DNA of 64,000 nucleotides from Pogostemon cablin (GCA_023678885.1 CM042965.1:27571777-27635776), one strand, 5' to 3'; positions 45,399-56,800 are shown, counted from the first letter of the stretch. Notes: generated by a model not told the origin, from the sequence alone. Program-made: numbers and translations.

Positions 45399-46828
45399 AT
45401 CAACAATGGAGGCCGCCGGATCTATTACTAATCCCTCTCCCACTTAGTTATTTAACAAGAGGGTTTTTTCATATATACAATATTTACTAAATATAAAATA
45501 AGCAAACAAACATGCTATTATTACGGCAAATAAGACAGTAAATCAAATAGCACATACTTCCAATCTAAATATATAACAATAATTGACAAATAAAATAATT
45601 ATAGCAATTATATATAAGGAAAAGATAAATGGCCAAAAATAAGTTGACTTAGTCAACACTCCAACCAACTATAGGATGACTTGCACAAGAAGTTGGATTT
45701 CTTAGGGCCCAAGTCAACACCCAGCAGGATTGCTCCTCCCGCTCATTTGCATGCCGCTAGGCCAATTCAAGCTGTCCGTTGCCGCTGTCAGCAACTCATG
45801 TCAGGCCCAGGCTTTCACCAGAGTTCCGGCTTTAACGACAGCCTCCGCACCCGACAATACGCAATGCGATCTTCTCCATCTTTGAGTGCCCGCACTTATT
45901 CGCCATCAATCCAACTCCGCGAATCAACCCAGCAAACACAGACCTGATCGGTAAAAAGAAGGACTCACTTAGAAATTCTCCAAGGCTCGCCCGAAAGTAC
46001 TTGCTGCCTCGATCGAAATCCTCCACAGACTCGCTCGAAACACGTCAACTTTGACCGAAAACAACGGTAGACTCACCTGGAATTCTACAGATATCGCCCG
46101 GAATTTGGCCAGCTGCCATCCGCCATCAACACCGTGGAGAGTCGTCGCATAGCCCCATGGCGTTCATCGAATTTGCACAGCACAACAAGAAGATAATCTG
46201 ACCCGCTTGGAATTATCAACAGACCTGACCGAAAAAGGTTCTGACTCGATTGGAATCATCATCTGACCCAGTTGGAAGTCTGCTATTCCTGCCCTGAAGT
46301 CGTGTGCGTCACAATCAGCAGCCTCAAGCAGCATGATCGATGCACGACACCACCATTGTCTAGCAAAGACCAGGCCACCAGCCGCTTGTCACGCGCCGTC
46401 AGTGCGTCAGCGTTGCGCTATCATTTGCGACCAGCCTCGCCGCTCTATCGAAATCACATCGACCGGTTGCTATCACACCATCACATAAAACTGGCCTTCT
46501 CCATCCCGTCGCCATCTGGGTTTCTGCAAACCCTAACGTCGTGAAGAACCATGCTTTGTTTGCCTTCAAGTCATGCTGACTTTCCCTCCATGCCACCGTT
46601 TCTCTGACAGCAAGCCAACGTCATGCTTGCTGCCATCGTCCAACAAACAGTCGTCTGTCTTCCATCGGCGACTAAGCCTTGCCATCACCGAGTTCTTCGC
46701 GCGGTGTTGTGTGTGTGATTGAGTGCAATTAGGGTTTCAACAAGTTCAAGCATTAACCCTAAACCCTAATATCACATATTCCAATCAAACCCTAGCCTAA
46801 TGTGTCATGTTTCACCTTAGAACCTACG
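45399..46828 (-). other. Element F leader
   Basis: About 1.4 kb between primer site and repeats; GC-richer at 45700-46720. The open frames here are short, lie on both strands and show no domain. Confidence 0.55.
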
Positions 46829-46841
46829 CTCTGATACCAAT
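46829..46841 (-). promoter_or_regulatory. Element F primer binding site (initiator tRNA-Met type)
   Basis: GCTCTGATACCAA on the plus strand is TTGGTATCAGAGC on the minus strand, the classical plant copia primer site, next to the LTR end. Confidence 0.85.
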
Positions 46842-48034
46842 TATTGGTATTTGGATCTTTTTGTTAACGTGAACCGTTAGGGTTTCATGCAATTCTGCTG
46901 CAGCGGAAGCATAAAAGTAGAATCGTATACCTTTCACCAGGGTTGATGTAGAGGCTGATCATCAGCAGCAGGACCAAATGACCTTCTGATCTTCTGTTGA
47001 TTCCTAAGCCACGTCTTAACATTGTGTGGGCAACGATCTACAAAAGATCTCAATCTACAATCCTAATCTACTTTTCACGTGTTTAAGTGTGTGAAATCAG
47101 TTTACCGGAATTCTGAGATTGGATATTTATAGGCTGCAACAGGGACCATGAGGAGAAATTAGGGTTTAGGCCTCCATTGGGCTTAAGCATCCAAGTTTAG
47201 CCCAAAACTTATACTTCAGTCCAATAATAATAAATTAGTCCACTAAAGAAGTATTATTGCACTGCCACTCTAATCCCAAATTACGTTATGAGCTCCTTCT
47301 TATTATGAGCCCATTAGTCTCCCCGTGTTTAAGATTCAATGCCCATTAATTAATTAAGTTACTGACAACTCCATTAATTAATATATTTACCGAGAGTAGT
47401 ACCACTCAATCTTATTATCATGCCGGAATAAATCCACCTGAAGGGTTTACATGATAATCATTATGAGCTCCTCGAGGGGACATCATCAACCAGTTCCGTT
47501 AGGACACAGATTCCTTCTATAATCAACAGTACACCATAGAGGCAGCATCATCTCCCAACCACCGAGCATATTGATTTAACTATTAAATCTCACCCATTGA
47601 TGAATCAAAGAAATAAATACTGGCTTACGTGTCGAGGTTATTAAATAGGGATTAAGAGTACGAACATCCATAATAACAGAGATCAAGTTCTATTATATAG
47701 TCAGCATAAACCAAACGATCTTAACGCAGTCCTGTTCAATGCACAAAGTGCACTAGTGTAATTTTATAGTCAAGACAGACTAATACCAAATCACACTACA
47801 ACCATACCGATAGATAGTCCCCATCTATCTTGGTTGTGAATATCTGTTTATACTTTATAAGGAGCCGATAATATAATCTTCTGTGTGATGTCGCACACTA
47901 CATTATCTACAGTATAAAGTAAATAGACTTTTGCAATAATATGATTGCAAACGTTTGATCACATGATTCTCATTTGAAATATTGTCAAAACATTGTTCAT
48001 ACAAAAAACTAGACTTTTAGTATATAATCCAACA
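46842..48034 (-). mobile_element. Element F 5' LTR (1193 bp)
   Basis: Plus-strand right end CTTTTAGTATATAATCCAACA followed by CGAGT. A minus-strand TATA box is near 47124-47131. The terminal CA next to the primer site has mutated (plus-strand TATTGG instead of TGTTGG). Confidence 0.85.
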
Positions 48035-48425
48035 CGAGTAACAAGAGCAGTGCTATCGTGGGTATCCTTATCGGAGCTCTCATCCTATAAGATACACTTT
48101 CTTTTAGAAGCAGAAGATTTGACAATAACGGCCTTCAAACTATCCTTTTTAGACTTCGGGGCTTTGGGAGCTCTTTTCGAAACCTTCTTTGAGCTACTAG
48201 GGGATTTCCCTGAAACTGTATCAGCGTCCCATTTCGGATGAGGAGAATCAGAAGAATCACAGATCCTAATAGCTTTGAGGGGCTGCATAGCAAGTGGGGC
48301 TTCCGAAATCTTCTTGGATGAGGCTTGTGAGACCTTCTTTTTACCCTTATTAAGGGCCGCCTGCTTGCTAGCGGAAGGAAGAGTGGCAATACTATCAATA
48401 TCGGGCTGGAGGTGTTTTTCTTCCC

Positions 48426-48525
48426 CTGTTTAAAGGGAAGGAGAAGCAAACACGGAGGCGTAAGAAATGCCATCAAGAGAACATTGAAAGAACAGAACAA
48501 AGGGATACAACAACAGAAAAATTAC
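48426..48525 (-). other. Predicted intron in antisense gene 2
   Basis: Donor CATGCCAG|GTAATTTT, acceptor TTTAAACAG|GGGAAG on the minus strand, 100 nt, phase 1. Splicing joins TSSAIVMP to GEEKHLQPDID without a frame change, while the unspliced frame meets a stop at the end of the interval. Confidence 0.6.
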
Positions 48526-48681
48526 CTGGCATGACGATAGCTGAAGAGGTAAGACCGACGTTGAAGAGATTGGTGCAAGTGAGGATAGACTTGTAGTGGC
48601 GATCCTTCTCGAGAAACCCACGAATGCGATGGAAGGCGTCTTGAAACTCAGATGACAAACTCTCCAGAGCACACGATTCGC

Positions 48682-48755
48682 CTATTGCATAAGAGAAGAG
48701 GAGAAGGTCATTAAGAGAAAAGGAGGAAGGAGAAAACTAAAATACATACACGCAC
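48682..48755 (-). other. Predicted intron in antisense gene 2
   Basis: Donor GATCTTA|GTGCGTGT, acceptor TTATGCAATAG|GCGAATC, 74 nt, phase 1. It joins SSFFRPDL to SESCALESLSS. Confidence 0.5.
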
Positions 48756-49453
48756 TAAGATCAGGTCGAAAGAAGGAACTCCTAAGGAACACAGTGGGGG
48801 CTTGAGGATTCTCAGAATCAAAGACACAAGGGCCCCTCCAAGGCACACGAACCCAGATACAATAATCTTTCTATTTTTTGATTGAGCTAGGCAAAAAGGC
48901 AACCAAATTAGTATGACTGGGCTTCAGACAGAAGTACCCCTTCATCCCAAAAATAGGGGTGAGCCTATATAAGAAATCGATTTCGCAAGTATCCAACAAC
49001 TGGTATCCGGCCAAGTGGAAAAAAACTAGAACCCCCATCAAAGTACCCAACCATTAGGGGCCAATTGAGCAGGGGTTATACCCCAAAACTGGAGAATATT
49101 GCGAATACACGAAAGCAGGGGAAAATGAAGGCCAATAGCAATAACGGGACGAAACACATCCGACCCTCGAAAGAAGAAAGGAAAAACTCAATGTCATCTA
49201 CGTACTAGTATTGCCAATAGCAATAACGGGGATGAGCTAATAGCCCAGGACCTGCATCAGCCACGTCGGCATCGTGTCTCAAACTAAAATTCGACACAAA
49301 GATGGCGACCACTTGGTCAAAGGCAGGTTTCGAAAGAGGGCGAGAACTCGAACCCTCTTCTTGGCAGGGAGAGGAAGGCCCATTGCTTACGAGCGAAGAA
49401 TCAGTGGTTTGTGAAGGGTATTTCATTGGAGAAACAGAACTCTCACAACTCAT

Positions 49454-49908
49454 ATTCGTGAGAATTATGAGAAGAAGATAAGGAATATAGAGGAAGAGAG
49501 GAAAGGGGAACCCTAGACTGCGATGACGCGAAGAACGCAAAAGACACCAGAGAAGGTAATTCAAGGAAATAGAAAGAGGAAGGGAGAGGAGTTATACCTG
49601 GATAAGAAAGGAGAACTTACAGCGCAAAGGAAATTACAACCGTCGAAGAAGGAATGGAAGAAGAAAGGGTAAGGGAAATAAATGGGAGAAGAAGCAAACT
49701 GACAGAATTTTTGAAATTTGAACAAAAATGACAAAATACCAGAAATACCCCCAACCTTGCAGAAATATCTCGGCCACCCTAAAACTCAAGGAACAGAAAC
49801 AACTCGAGGACATAGTAGGAAGCCGAATCACATGTATTGAAGCATGGAGGATATACTTAGGAAAAATACAGGTCGACCCTAAATAATCTTAAACCATAAG
49901 ATTATCCA
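49454..49908 (-). other. Upstream region of antisense gene 2
   Basis: Purine-rich on the plus strand (pyrimidine-rich on the gene strand), with no clear TATA box. It abuts the polypurine tract of element C. Confidence 0.45.
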
Positions 49909-49923
49909 GGCTCGAGGGGCTAA
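49909..49923 (+). promoter_or_regulatory. Element C polypurine tract
   Basis: GGCTCGAGGGGCTAA directly before the 3' LTR; a typical Tat-lineage plus-strand primer region. Confidence 0.75.
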
Positions 49924-50934
49924 TGTTATGGGTATATATCCCCCATGCTAAATGGGCCAAAAGCCCAACAAGCTAGCCCGCCACGAACAAAAGTCCTAAC
50001 TATGGAAAGACCCAAGAACAAGAATAAACGATAACTTATGGAATGATAACGGCCCAAAGAACAGCCCAAGAGGCACCCGAGGAATAACTGAGAAGAAGTC
50101 CAAAAAACAAGCACATCATTGAGGGCCGAAGAACCCAAGGAGACGAAACCAAGTGAGGGCAGAGAGACAGGAAGCGCACTCAGGAAATAGGCAGCCGAGA
50201 CATCTCGGCAGGACACTTTTTCTTCGAAGTCGAAGTAGATATTCAGGGACTCGGACGGACAGCATAGCCTCAAAAACCCATCTATCTGATGGCTGAAGGG
50301 ATTATCAGACTCGCGGGGCAAAGTACAGACATACTGTGAGAACGGCTAGTGATGGCAGGCTAGAGGACAAGAATAACGGTAAGAAAGGATATCTTGGGCA
50401 ACACTCCCTACTAGAAGACAACACACGACAGGTACATCCCTGTTCATCCACCAATGGGAGACAAGCAAAGGACAAAAGGAGACCTGCTGCATTCTGCAAG
50501 ACATCTGGTAGCTCCCTGCACCAACTCCAAAGTCATAGATGTACCGGCAAGCCCCATTTATGACTGCTTATCTTCGTCCAGGTGGCATTAGAAGATTGGA
50601 TAATCTTTAGGGTTTGTCGGTAGTATAAATATCTTCTTTCACAGGAGAGAAGCAGGTTACTCATTCTCATATTAGACATTACACTTGTGATTAGGAGGTT
50701 TGGATGAGTCTTGTTCTTGAGGAGAGTAATAAAATCGGTAGTATTTTGTCGGATTTCCCATCTCTCACATATTTTTTGGTTTATTGTATTTAATTGTGAT
50801 CGTTCTTAGTTCAGTTACACAATCTTTGTTAGAGTGGCTTTGATTAACCTTTTAGACGAGGCGGTCATTTAATAATCTTATATTTTTCCTTATTCTTAAA
50901 ATTAACTAGTACTAGCTAAGAACACGCATCAACA
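49924..50934 (+). mobile_element. Element C 3' LTR (1011 bp)
   Basis: It starts TGTTATGGGTATATATCCCC and ends ACACGCATCAACA, followed by CTTTC. TATA box at 50624. Similar to the two parts of the 5' LTR but with clear substitutions and indels, so C is older than A and B, as the nesting requires. Confidence 0.95.
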
Positions 50935-50939
50935 CTTTC

Positions 50940-51188
50940 TATTTTCGTTCGTCCCACACTTATCTTCACTACCCAAGAAAGAAAACTTCACATTAACAAG
51001 CAACCTCAAAAGTTATCTTAACTTCAAAAATACCACCCCCACCTAACACACATAACATATTTTATAATTTATTTATTACCTAAAAATACCACAATACCCT
51101 TAAAAAGTTAATAAAATTGATCAAAAAGTAACTTTTCTTAAACTCCGTATCTACAGTGTTAGTAAATATAAGTTTGGGATGGAGGGAG
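50940..51188. mobile_element. Right piece of the Stowaway-like MITE interrupted by element C
   Basis: It continues from 8605 and ends GTTTGGGATGGAGGGAG|TA. The interior ACCTAAAAATACCACAATAC resembles the MITE at 2890. Confidence 0.8.
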
Positions 51189-51495
51189 TATATCTTTATG
51201 GGCCCCCAAACAAAACTAATATAGCTACTTACTCACCCAAAAAAATGAAACTTCCCATTAACCAACTACCTCAAAAGTTATCTTAATTTCAAAAATACCA
51301 CCCCCACCTAACACACATAACATATTTTATAAATTATTTATTACCTAAAAATACCACAATACCCTTAAAAAGTTAATAAAATTGATCAAAAAATAACTTT
51401 TTTTAAACTACGTATCTACAGTGTTGGCGAACATAAGTTCGGGACGGAGGGAGTATATCTTTATGGGCCCCCAAATAAAACTAATATAAATACTT
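50987..51495. repeat. Tandem duplication of MITE end plus flank, period 265 bp
   Basis: GAGTATATCTTTATGGGCCC occurs at about 51186 and 51451, and the MITE interior before each copy is nearly identical. The duplication includes the MITE's right end and about 70 bp of flank. Confidence 0.85.
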
Positions 51496-52083
51496 ACTTT
51501 ATATTAAAATAGTATTTCTTTCACCTAACTACATATTAAAATATTATATATTTTCTAATCCTCATGTATTAAGCAAACATAAATAACTCTCATGCAATAA
51601 GTGAACGTAAACATTATTTCGGGATAGAGTTAGTACACTTTATAAACATTAAAAATTTAATGTATTCCATTCGTCTGCTAATAAGATATCAATTTTGCCA
51701 TTTTGGTTGTTCATTATAATGGTATTCATTTTCCTCTTTTAATAAAAGAACCCCACATATGGTTCATCACTCACTACTAATATAACTACTCATTTTATAT
51801 AAAATAATAATACTCCTTAATTTACATCCAAAAAGCAAATTGATACATTAATAGTGTACCAAATGTAGTTTAAAATTTTCAAAACTCACTATAATTGTAA
51901 ATATTACGCTATAATAAGACAAAAAAATGCATGTTATGGTGGGATGGGAGTATAATTTAAAATTTTCAAAAATACACTTATAAACTGTAAATTATAATTA
52001 ATATTAATTAAATATATTCCACATATGATTGTGGATAAGAAATAGAGAGAGGGAGTTAATTAACGGTAGTTTTTTAACTCCCA
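51496..52083. other. Non-coding AT-rich DNA with a MITE-like segment
   Basis: About 51663-51953 begins ATTCCATTCGTCTGCTAATA and ends GGTGGGATGGGAGTA, and resembles a diverged Stowaway-type MITE. No gene. Confidence 0.5.
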
Positions 52084-52430
52084 TGTTTTGGGATTATAGA
52101 CACTGCGCCATGCAGTTGTCAAGAGGGCGATACGCTAAAAACAGGCGATACGCATGCGTTACAGAACGCAGAATGCGAGTGCATTTCCTCTCTCGTATTC
52201 TCTCCTGAAATCACACACAAAAATCCAGTCATCATATTCCACAGTGATACAATATCGTTGAAATTAATCTTTCAACCCCGTGTTGAAGATTTGATCCAGA
52301 AGATCACAGTTTATCAAGCGTGAGTACCAATCAGTTCGTACAGATGATCATACGATTTCTTCCGCTGCAATGAAAACACTTCAATGAGAGGTATGTTTTC
52401 TCCCTATGCATGAACGTGAGTTTTCCTACA
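52084..52430 (+). mobile_element. Element E 5' LTR (boundaries tentative)
   Basis: The proposed start is TGTTTTGGGATTATAGACAC and the end GTTTTCCTACA, giving TG...CA termini, directly before a tRNA-Met-like primer site. The 3' LTR is not in the window, so the left edge cannot be confirmed. Confidence 0.5.
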
Positions 52431-52445
52431 TTAGTATCAGAACCA
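52431..52445 (+). promoter_or_regulatory. Element E primer binding site, degenerate
   Basis: TTAGTATCAGAACCA resembles TGGTATCAGAGCCA, the complement of plant initiator tRNA-Met, with about three changes. Confidence 0.6.
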
Positions 52446-53595
52446 ATGGTTGGTACTCCGTTTGATTTTCTGGAATTAAGATATTTCATGTTTCTTAGTT
52501 TTCTGCTTTTTCTGGTATAAATCCTCATACATGATTCTATTATTTGATGTTATATGATTGTTGAATTATGTGATATTAATGGGTCATTATGTGAGCTTAA
52601 GGCAGATTACGTTGTTTCAGTGGGTATGTGTTTTTTACATTGTTATTCACCGTTAATGTTAAAGGGTGTGAATTTTTTGTCATTTTTTTATATAAGCAAA
52701 AGCATATTTTGTTCATACTACTGGATAGGTCTCGTCGAGAGGAGTACGTCAGTATTTTTTGTGTATTTTTTGGCCTTATAAAACTCAAGTTATGAATTTT
52801 TGAAATTATTTTTGGGATTGGGCCAAATCTGCAAAGTTCAGAAAGTTTGGGGTAGGTTTTTGAGAATTCGATAAAGGTAAGGGACCATTTCGCAATTTAA
52901 ACAAAACTGCCTTTGAATTGGATTGGGTCAGGTCAGAACAAGCAGACCGGGTCAGACCCGGTGAAGCCAGGTCGGACCAGCGGGTCAGCCCATCACGGAA
53001 GCCCACCGGAGGAAAGGCGGCTTGCACGGGCGCTGATGCCCACGCGTCGGTTCCAGTAGTGGTGCGTGGGACCCAAGCGCCGACCGACACCATTACCAGT
53101 GGTGGCGCACGTGGAGGCGTGTGGCGACGCGTGACTGCTCTAGTCGGCACATGGCAGCACGTGGAGGCGCATGGCGGCGTTTTCCTGCTTCTGTTCGAGG
53201 TATTCTGACACGTTTCGATGTGTGGAGTCCAATGGTGACATTTTTGAGAGCTTTTGACATCATCGTTAGTGTGTATATGTGGTTTTGCTTCGTTTTGTGA
53301 CATATCTCTTGAAAACAAACCTATGTGGTGGTTATTTGGTTGCAATTTTTGAAGAATATGCACCTTTATATGTCATTTAATTCTAAATTCATGGTGTTTA
53401 GTGATGTTAGAATTATTCAAACTCCTGTAGCGTATGAAAGTAGGAGCCAAAGTGAGTTGGACTTATTCAGTTGTGAATATGCCTATTGCATCTTGGAAAG
53501 TTATTTCCATATGCATTAAATGGAGAGAAAATTCATGTGATATAGTTTAACTAACACTTGTATGTTTGTTTTTGGTTGCTCGTTTTCTCAGAGGC
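52446..53595 (+). other. Element E leader with a GC-rich island
   Basis: No coding domain. 52918-53210 is markedly GC-rich with CGGGTCAGACCCGG and CACGTGGAGGCG(T/C) repeats. A possible leader intron spans 52391-53591 (donor GAGAG|GTATGT, acceptor CGTTTTCTCAG|AGGC). Confidence 0.5.
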
Positions 53596-53916
53596 ATGTC
53601 AGAACCAGGAACAATTTCAGAGGAAGACATTAGGACTAAAGATGAAGTCCTCCATGAATTCTTGAATTATAAAATGAAGCCTACACACAACATAAGGGAT
53701 CACGTAATTGAATTGATTGAATTCTACAACCGATTATTGCCTTTAATTTATAGCAATACGATTTCATGTGATAAGTATTTCGAAGTTTCCTGTCCTGAGA
53801 CCTGGGCCATCACTTTGCTTCCTTACCTACAAAAGGATTTTTGGGTTCAGTGGGAGACTTATGAAGTAAAACCTAATGGTCGACAAATTATGCAAGATTT
53901 GGGGATGCTTCTGTAG
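53596..53916 (+). CDS. Small ORF upstream of gag in element E, unknown
   Basis: 106 residues from the ATG right after the possible acceptor site (MSEPGTISEEDIRTKDEV). HEFLNYKMKPTHNIRDHVIE faintly resembles the copia gag helix that precedes the Leu-Pro motif, so it may be a gag-derived fragment. It could equally be chance; no homolog can be named. Confidence 0.35.
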   Translation: MSEPGTISEEDIRTKDEVLHEFLNYKMKPTHNIRDHVIELIEFYNRLLPLIYSNTISCDKYFEVSCPETWAITLLPYLQKDFWVQWETYEVKPNGRQIMQDLGMLL

Positions 53917-54481
53917 TAAGAGATAGGACACAGACACTAAGATCAACCTACTTAAGGATGGGAAGGATTCAACATTCTAATTCTTTGAGACTAAGTGGTC
54001 GAGAGAAGCGTTAGATAAAGAATCCTCATATAGATCCTTTGGGGCAAAGCTATCTATAGTGTGAGGACTAAAAAATTTGATTATGAGCATCGATGGAAAT
54101 CTAGTAATGATAAATTAGGGAGATTAATCCATAAATTTCCTTAATTCATTTCCATTATATTTCTAATTGGAAATTCAGAGAGTTCATTAGAATTTTATGT
54201 TCATGACTTGTCAGACTTGGTGTTTTTGCTATTGTGGATGGTTGTTTAAGTTCAATTTATTAGTGGCAGTTCAGTGTTATTGTTAATTAATTGAACCTTA
54301 AATGTGTTTTACATTTTGAAATAAGAATCTAGTATTATAACACTTGATGAGATTGATGATTAGTAGCTAGAGATCAAGTCCTGTGTTATTTATTGAGATG
54401 TCTCTGTTTGGCTTAACGCAAAACTTAATAAAACATTATTAACATATTGTATCACTTTAATCTTTATCAAAGAAATGAGCT
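53917..54481 (+). other. Element E non-coding stretch before gag
   Basis: No ORF or repeat recognised; AT-rich. Confidence 0.5.
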
Positions 54482-54551
54482 TCGAAATCTATTGTCGCTG
54501 AGTTGAACAAAGTTGAGAAACTCAATGGTGACAATTATGATACAAGGTGTC
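54482..54551 (+). pseudogene. Element E gag, 5' fragment
   Basis: SIVAELNKVEKLNGDNYD is the start of a copia gag (family pattern LNGxNYxxW). It is cut by element D at 54551 and continues in frame at 60339. Confidence 0.8.
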
Positions 54552-56494
54552 TGCTTGTTCACCTTTTTACGTATCCCCAGTGTAGAAAATTAATTGTAGC
54601 TCAGCGTGTGACTAAGTAAAAATATCGAACCCAATGGATTAGAGTTAAGCAAGATACACACTAAATAACTGTCACCTCTAATAATTAAGACATAAAAACC
54701 TTTTGTGAATTGGAATAATTAACTAATATTGCAGAAAATAAATACTAAATAAATAAATAAATAGAAGCCACACTCAATCACAGATGTTTCAAGAGATAAG
54801 AACAAGATAGTTTTAGGAAAATTCAATTTATCATGCGAAATAAGACAAAAAGACAAGTGAATCAAATCATGCAGAATTTTATAGGAATGATCACTTAAGC
54901 ATGCTAAACCACTCATGGACAAGTGAGATTTAACAATTTTAAAGAACATAAATTCCTAGGACCAAATTAATAAGATAATTCTCTATTCTTTTTAGGAACT
55001 AAAGAAATTAAATACCCACAACCCCTTGTTCGCTTTCTAGGCGATTCACATGCAAAATTCCATATAGGCTAGTGCAAGAGATCTATCCTGTATAGGTACT
55101 AAAGGAATTGAATTAGGGCTTCCTTACCATATTTCTCTTTAACAATGGTCATGCAAAGATAATAAGGTATCATATATTGATGGTCAAACAATCAAAGGCT
55201 ATATATTGGTCAATCCCCTTCAATTGTCACGAAATAATAAATATAATCATAGAACACATTCAAACTCAATCATACATCAATTAATGATAATATCATAAGA
55301 ATTAAGAAACATGATTATATAAGTCTAAAATAAAATGTCAATAAGGAATAAATATTTTGCAAAAAATTATCATCATAGATGTCTAAAATCTCAAATCAAC
55401 ATGATAAACTTTCAAACCCTAAAACTATCAAGAGGAAACTAGCCCATGGTGTTATAAGTAACAACCATAGTAAAAGATGAAAACTTACCCATGAGTCTAT
55501 AAATCAACAATAAGAAATTAAATAAGGAAGAAAAACCCTTGTCTGGAATAATTCTCCGTCTTCTCTTTCCGTCTTGATGATCCTCCTCCGTTCTCTTTCT
55601 CAAGTAGCAAACACCGTGACTGAGTGTGATATGTGATGGATGAAAGGTGGGTGAAGGGTAGAAAATGAAAGGTGGATATGGTGGATTATTATTTAAAACC
55701 CTAGGTGATGTGGTGGTGGTATATTATGCTGTTTCTCCACACTTTATGTGGTGATGAGAATGAGTATATATATGTGTGAGAATGGAATAAAAGATATGGA
55801 GTAAAAGGATGTGGGATCTTGAAAAATCAGGAAAAATATAATTATGGAAGATATAGAGGGATATTAAATTAGGAAATAACTTGGCCACCAAGAAAATAGG
55901 AAATAGAGGATAATTTTCGTGAATTTTCGAAATTCTCGTTGGCAGTTACGCAACCTCACGGTTTTGAGCATAACTTCTTCATCTGAATTTCGATTAAAGA
56001 GATTCTTACGCTCACACGATCCTCTCTTCCTTGGTTTCTATCCATATAAAGAACTCATAAAAATTCCAATATTTGAAGGGTACGAGTCGTGCAGAAATGG
56101 CACGAGTCGCGCTGGGTTGGAATAGCTTGCGCGTCTTCACCGTTTTGATCATAACTCTCTCATCTGACCTCCAATTGAGGTGTTTCTTAAGCCAAAATAA
56201 CCTTCTCTTCTATGACTTTCCAACCATATATCATATGAAGAATTTAGACTTTCACAAAGATACAGAAAAATTTTGTAAAGAGGACATGCGTTTTTCGATA
56301 TTCTTTCACAATTTCACTCTTCATTCCAACTTTGCACTTTTAATTTGTTTTCCACCTAAAAATACGAAATAACACCTCAAATGCACCAATATATTAAATA
56401 TATGAAAATGAATCATTTAGTGCTAAAATACAAATATAAATTTCACAAAACGATGCTAAATCGGATGTAAATATGCAGATTTTCACACTAAACA
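54552..56494 (-). mobile_element. Element D 3' LTR (1943 bp)
   Basis: Plus-strand start TGCTTGTTCACCTTTTTACG, end TTTTCACACTAAACA. It contains ACGAGTCGTGCAGAAATGGC and ACGAGTCGCGC (56078-56115), the CGACTCGTG-type words of element B's LTR. Possible TATA box region near 55763. Open frames here recur in the other LTR and have no domain. Confidence 0.9.
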
Positions 56495-56510
56495 AACCCC
56501 CCAAACTTAA
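56495..56510 (-). promoter_or_regulatory. Element D polypurine tract
   Basis: Minus strand TTAAGTTTGGGGGGTT next to the 3' LTR; the same tract as in A and B. Confidence 0.8.
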
Positions 56511-56800
56511 GATGTTGTTCGTCCCCGAACAACGAAATCGAACAAAGAAGAAAGATAGTATGTAAATCAAATGAAAAATAAGGAATATGACAACTAGGCC
56601 ATTCATGCAATTGTCATAAACTCCGGTCATGCTACTCTCATTACATGCAATCATTCATTCATAGCATACAAGTTAAGACAAATACTACCAATTAAAATAC
56701 TCCATTAATCTGTTCTCACGGGAAGTATATCACTCGCACTCAAGTATAAAAGATGTACACTTTTGGGGTATGGTATTTAAGCTCATATTCAATTCAAGTG

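Larger units (their letters stand above)
42799..48034 (-). mobile_element. Element F: decayed Ty1/copia element inside antisense gene 2
   Basis: Flanked by perfect CGAGT repeats (42794-42798, 48035-48039). The 5' LTR is on the right (46842-48034) and starts, on its own strand, TGTTGGATTATATACTAAAA. A tRNA-Met-type primer site follows. Only the end of the 3' LTR remains at the left (42799 to about 43115), joined to integrase sequence. RT and RNase H were not found, so a deletion from integrase into the 3' LTR is likely. Confidence 0.85.
41050..49453 (-). pseudogene. Element C antisense gene 2 (putative gypsy-type transposon family), split by element F
   Basis: Minus strand, ATG 49453 (MSCESSVSPMKYPSQTT) to 48035, then F, then 42798 to 41050. 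The N-terminal domain shows LHFPLLSCIRNILQFWGITP and AQLAPNGW, then after a frameshift FGMKGYFCLKPSHTNLVAFL and KDYCIWVRVPWRGPCVF, again the PF04195-like pattern. Two predicted introns (48682-48755, 48426-48525) join ESLSSEFQDAFHRIRGFLEK and then EEKHLQPDIDSIAT in frame. A lysine-rich linker reads across the F target site (ALVTR to PPKKI). The C-terminus is coiled-coil (RGELRVEQDKRAELESSFKA). Several stops and the F insertion inactivate it. Confidence 0.77.
8606..50934 (+). mobile_element. Element C: Tat-lineage Ty3 LTR retrotransposon, with nested insertions
   Basis: It is bounded by LTRs starting TGTTATGGGTAT and flanked by the direct repeat CTTTC (8601-8605, 50935-50939). The order is 5' LTR (split by A), primer site, gag, protease, RT, RNase H, a second RNase H-like domain, integrase, a non-coding spacer, two genes on the opposite strand, polypurine tract, 3' LTR. 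The extra RNase H and opposite-strand genes are known traits of the Tat lineage. Subtracting A and F leaves about 16 kb. All coding parts carry stops or frameshifts, so it is not autonomous now. Confidence 0.92.

Noticed and set aside
45681..46596. Host gene fragment in the GC-richer leader of element F
   Set aside because: Short frames on both strands, no domain, and the location between primer site and LTR-linked repeats explains it as leader.
52918..53208. GC-rich 96-codon ORF as a captured host gene fragment
   Set aside because: Both strands are open because of composition; the peptide has no recognisable domain, and the sequence sits in a copia leader.
54719..54949. Conserved ORF present twice (also 58561-58788)
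   Set aside because: The two copies are the two LTRs of element D, so the similarity reflects LTR identity rather than coding selection.
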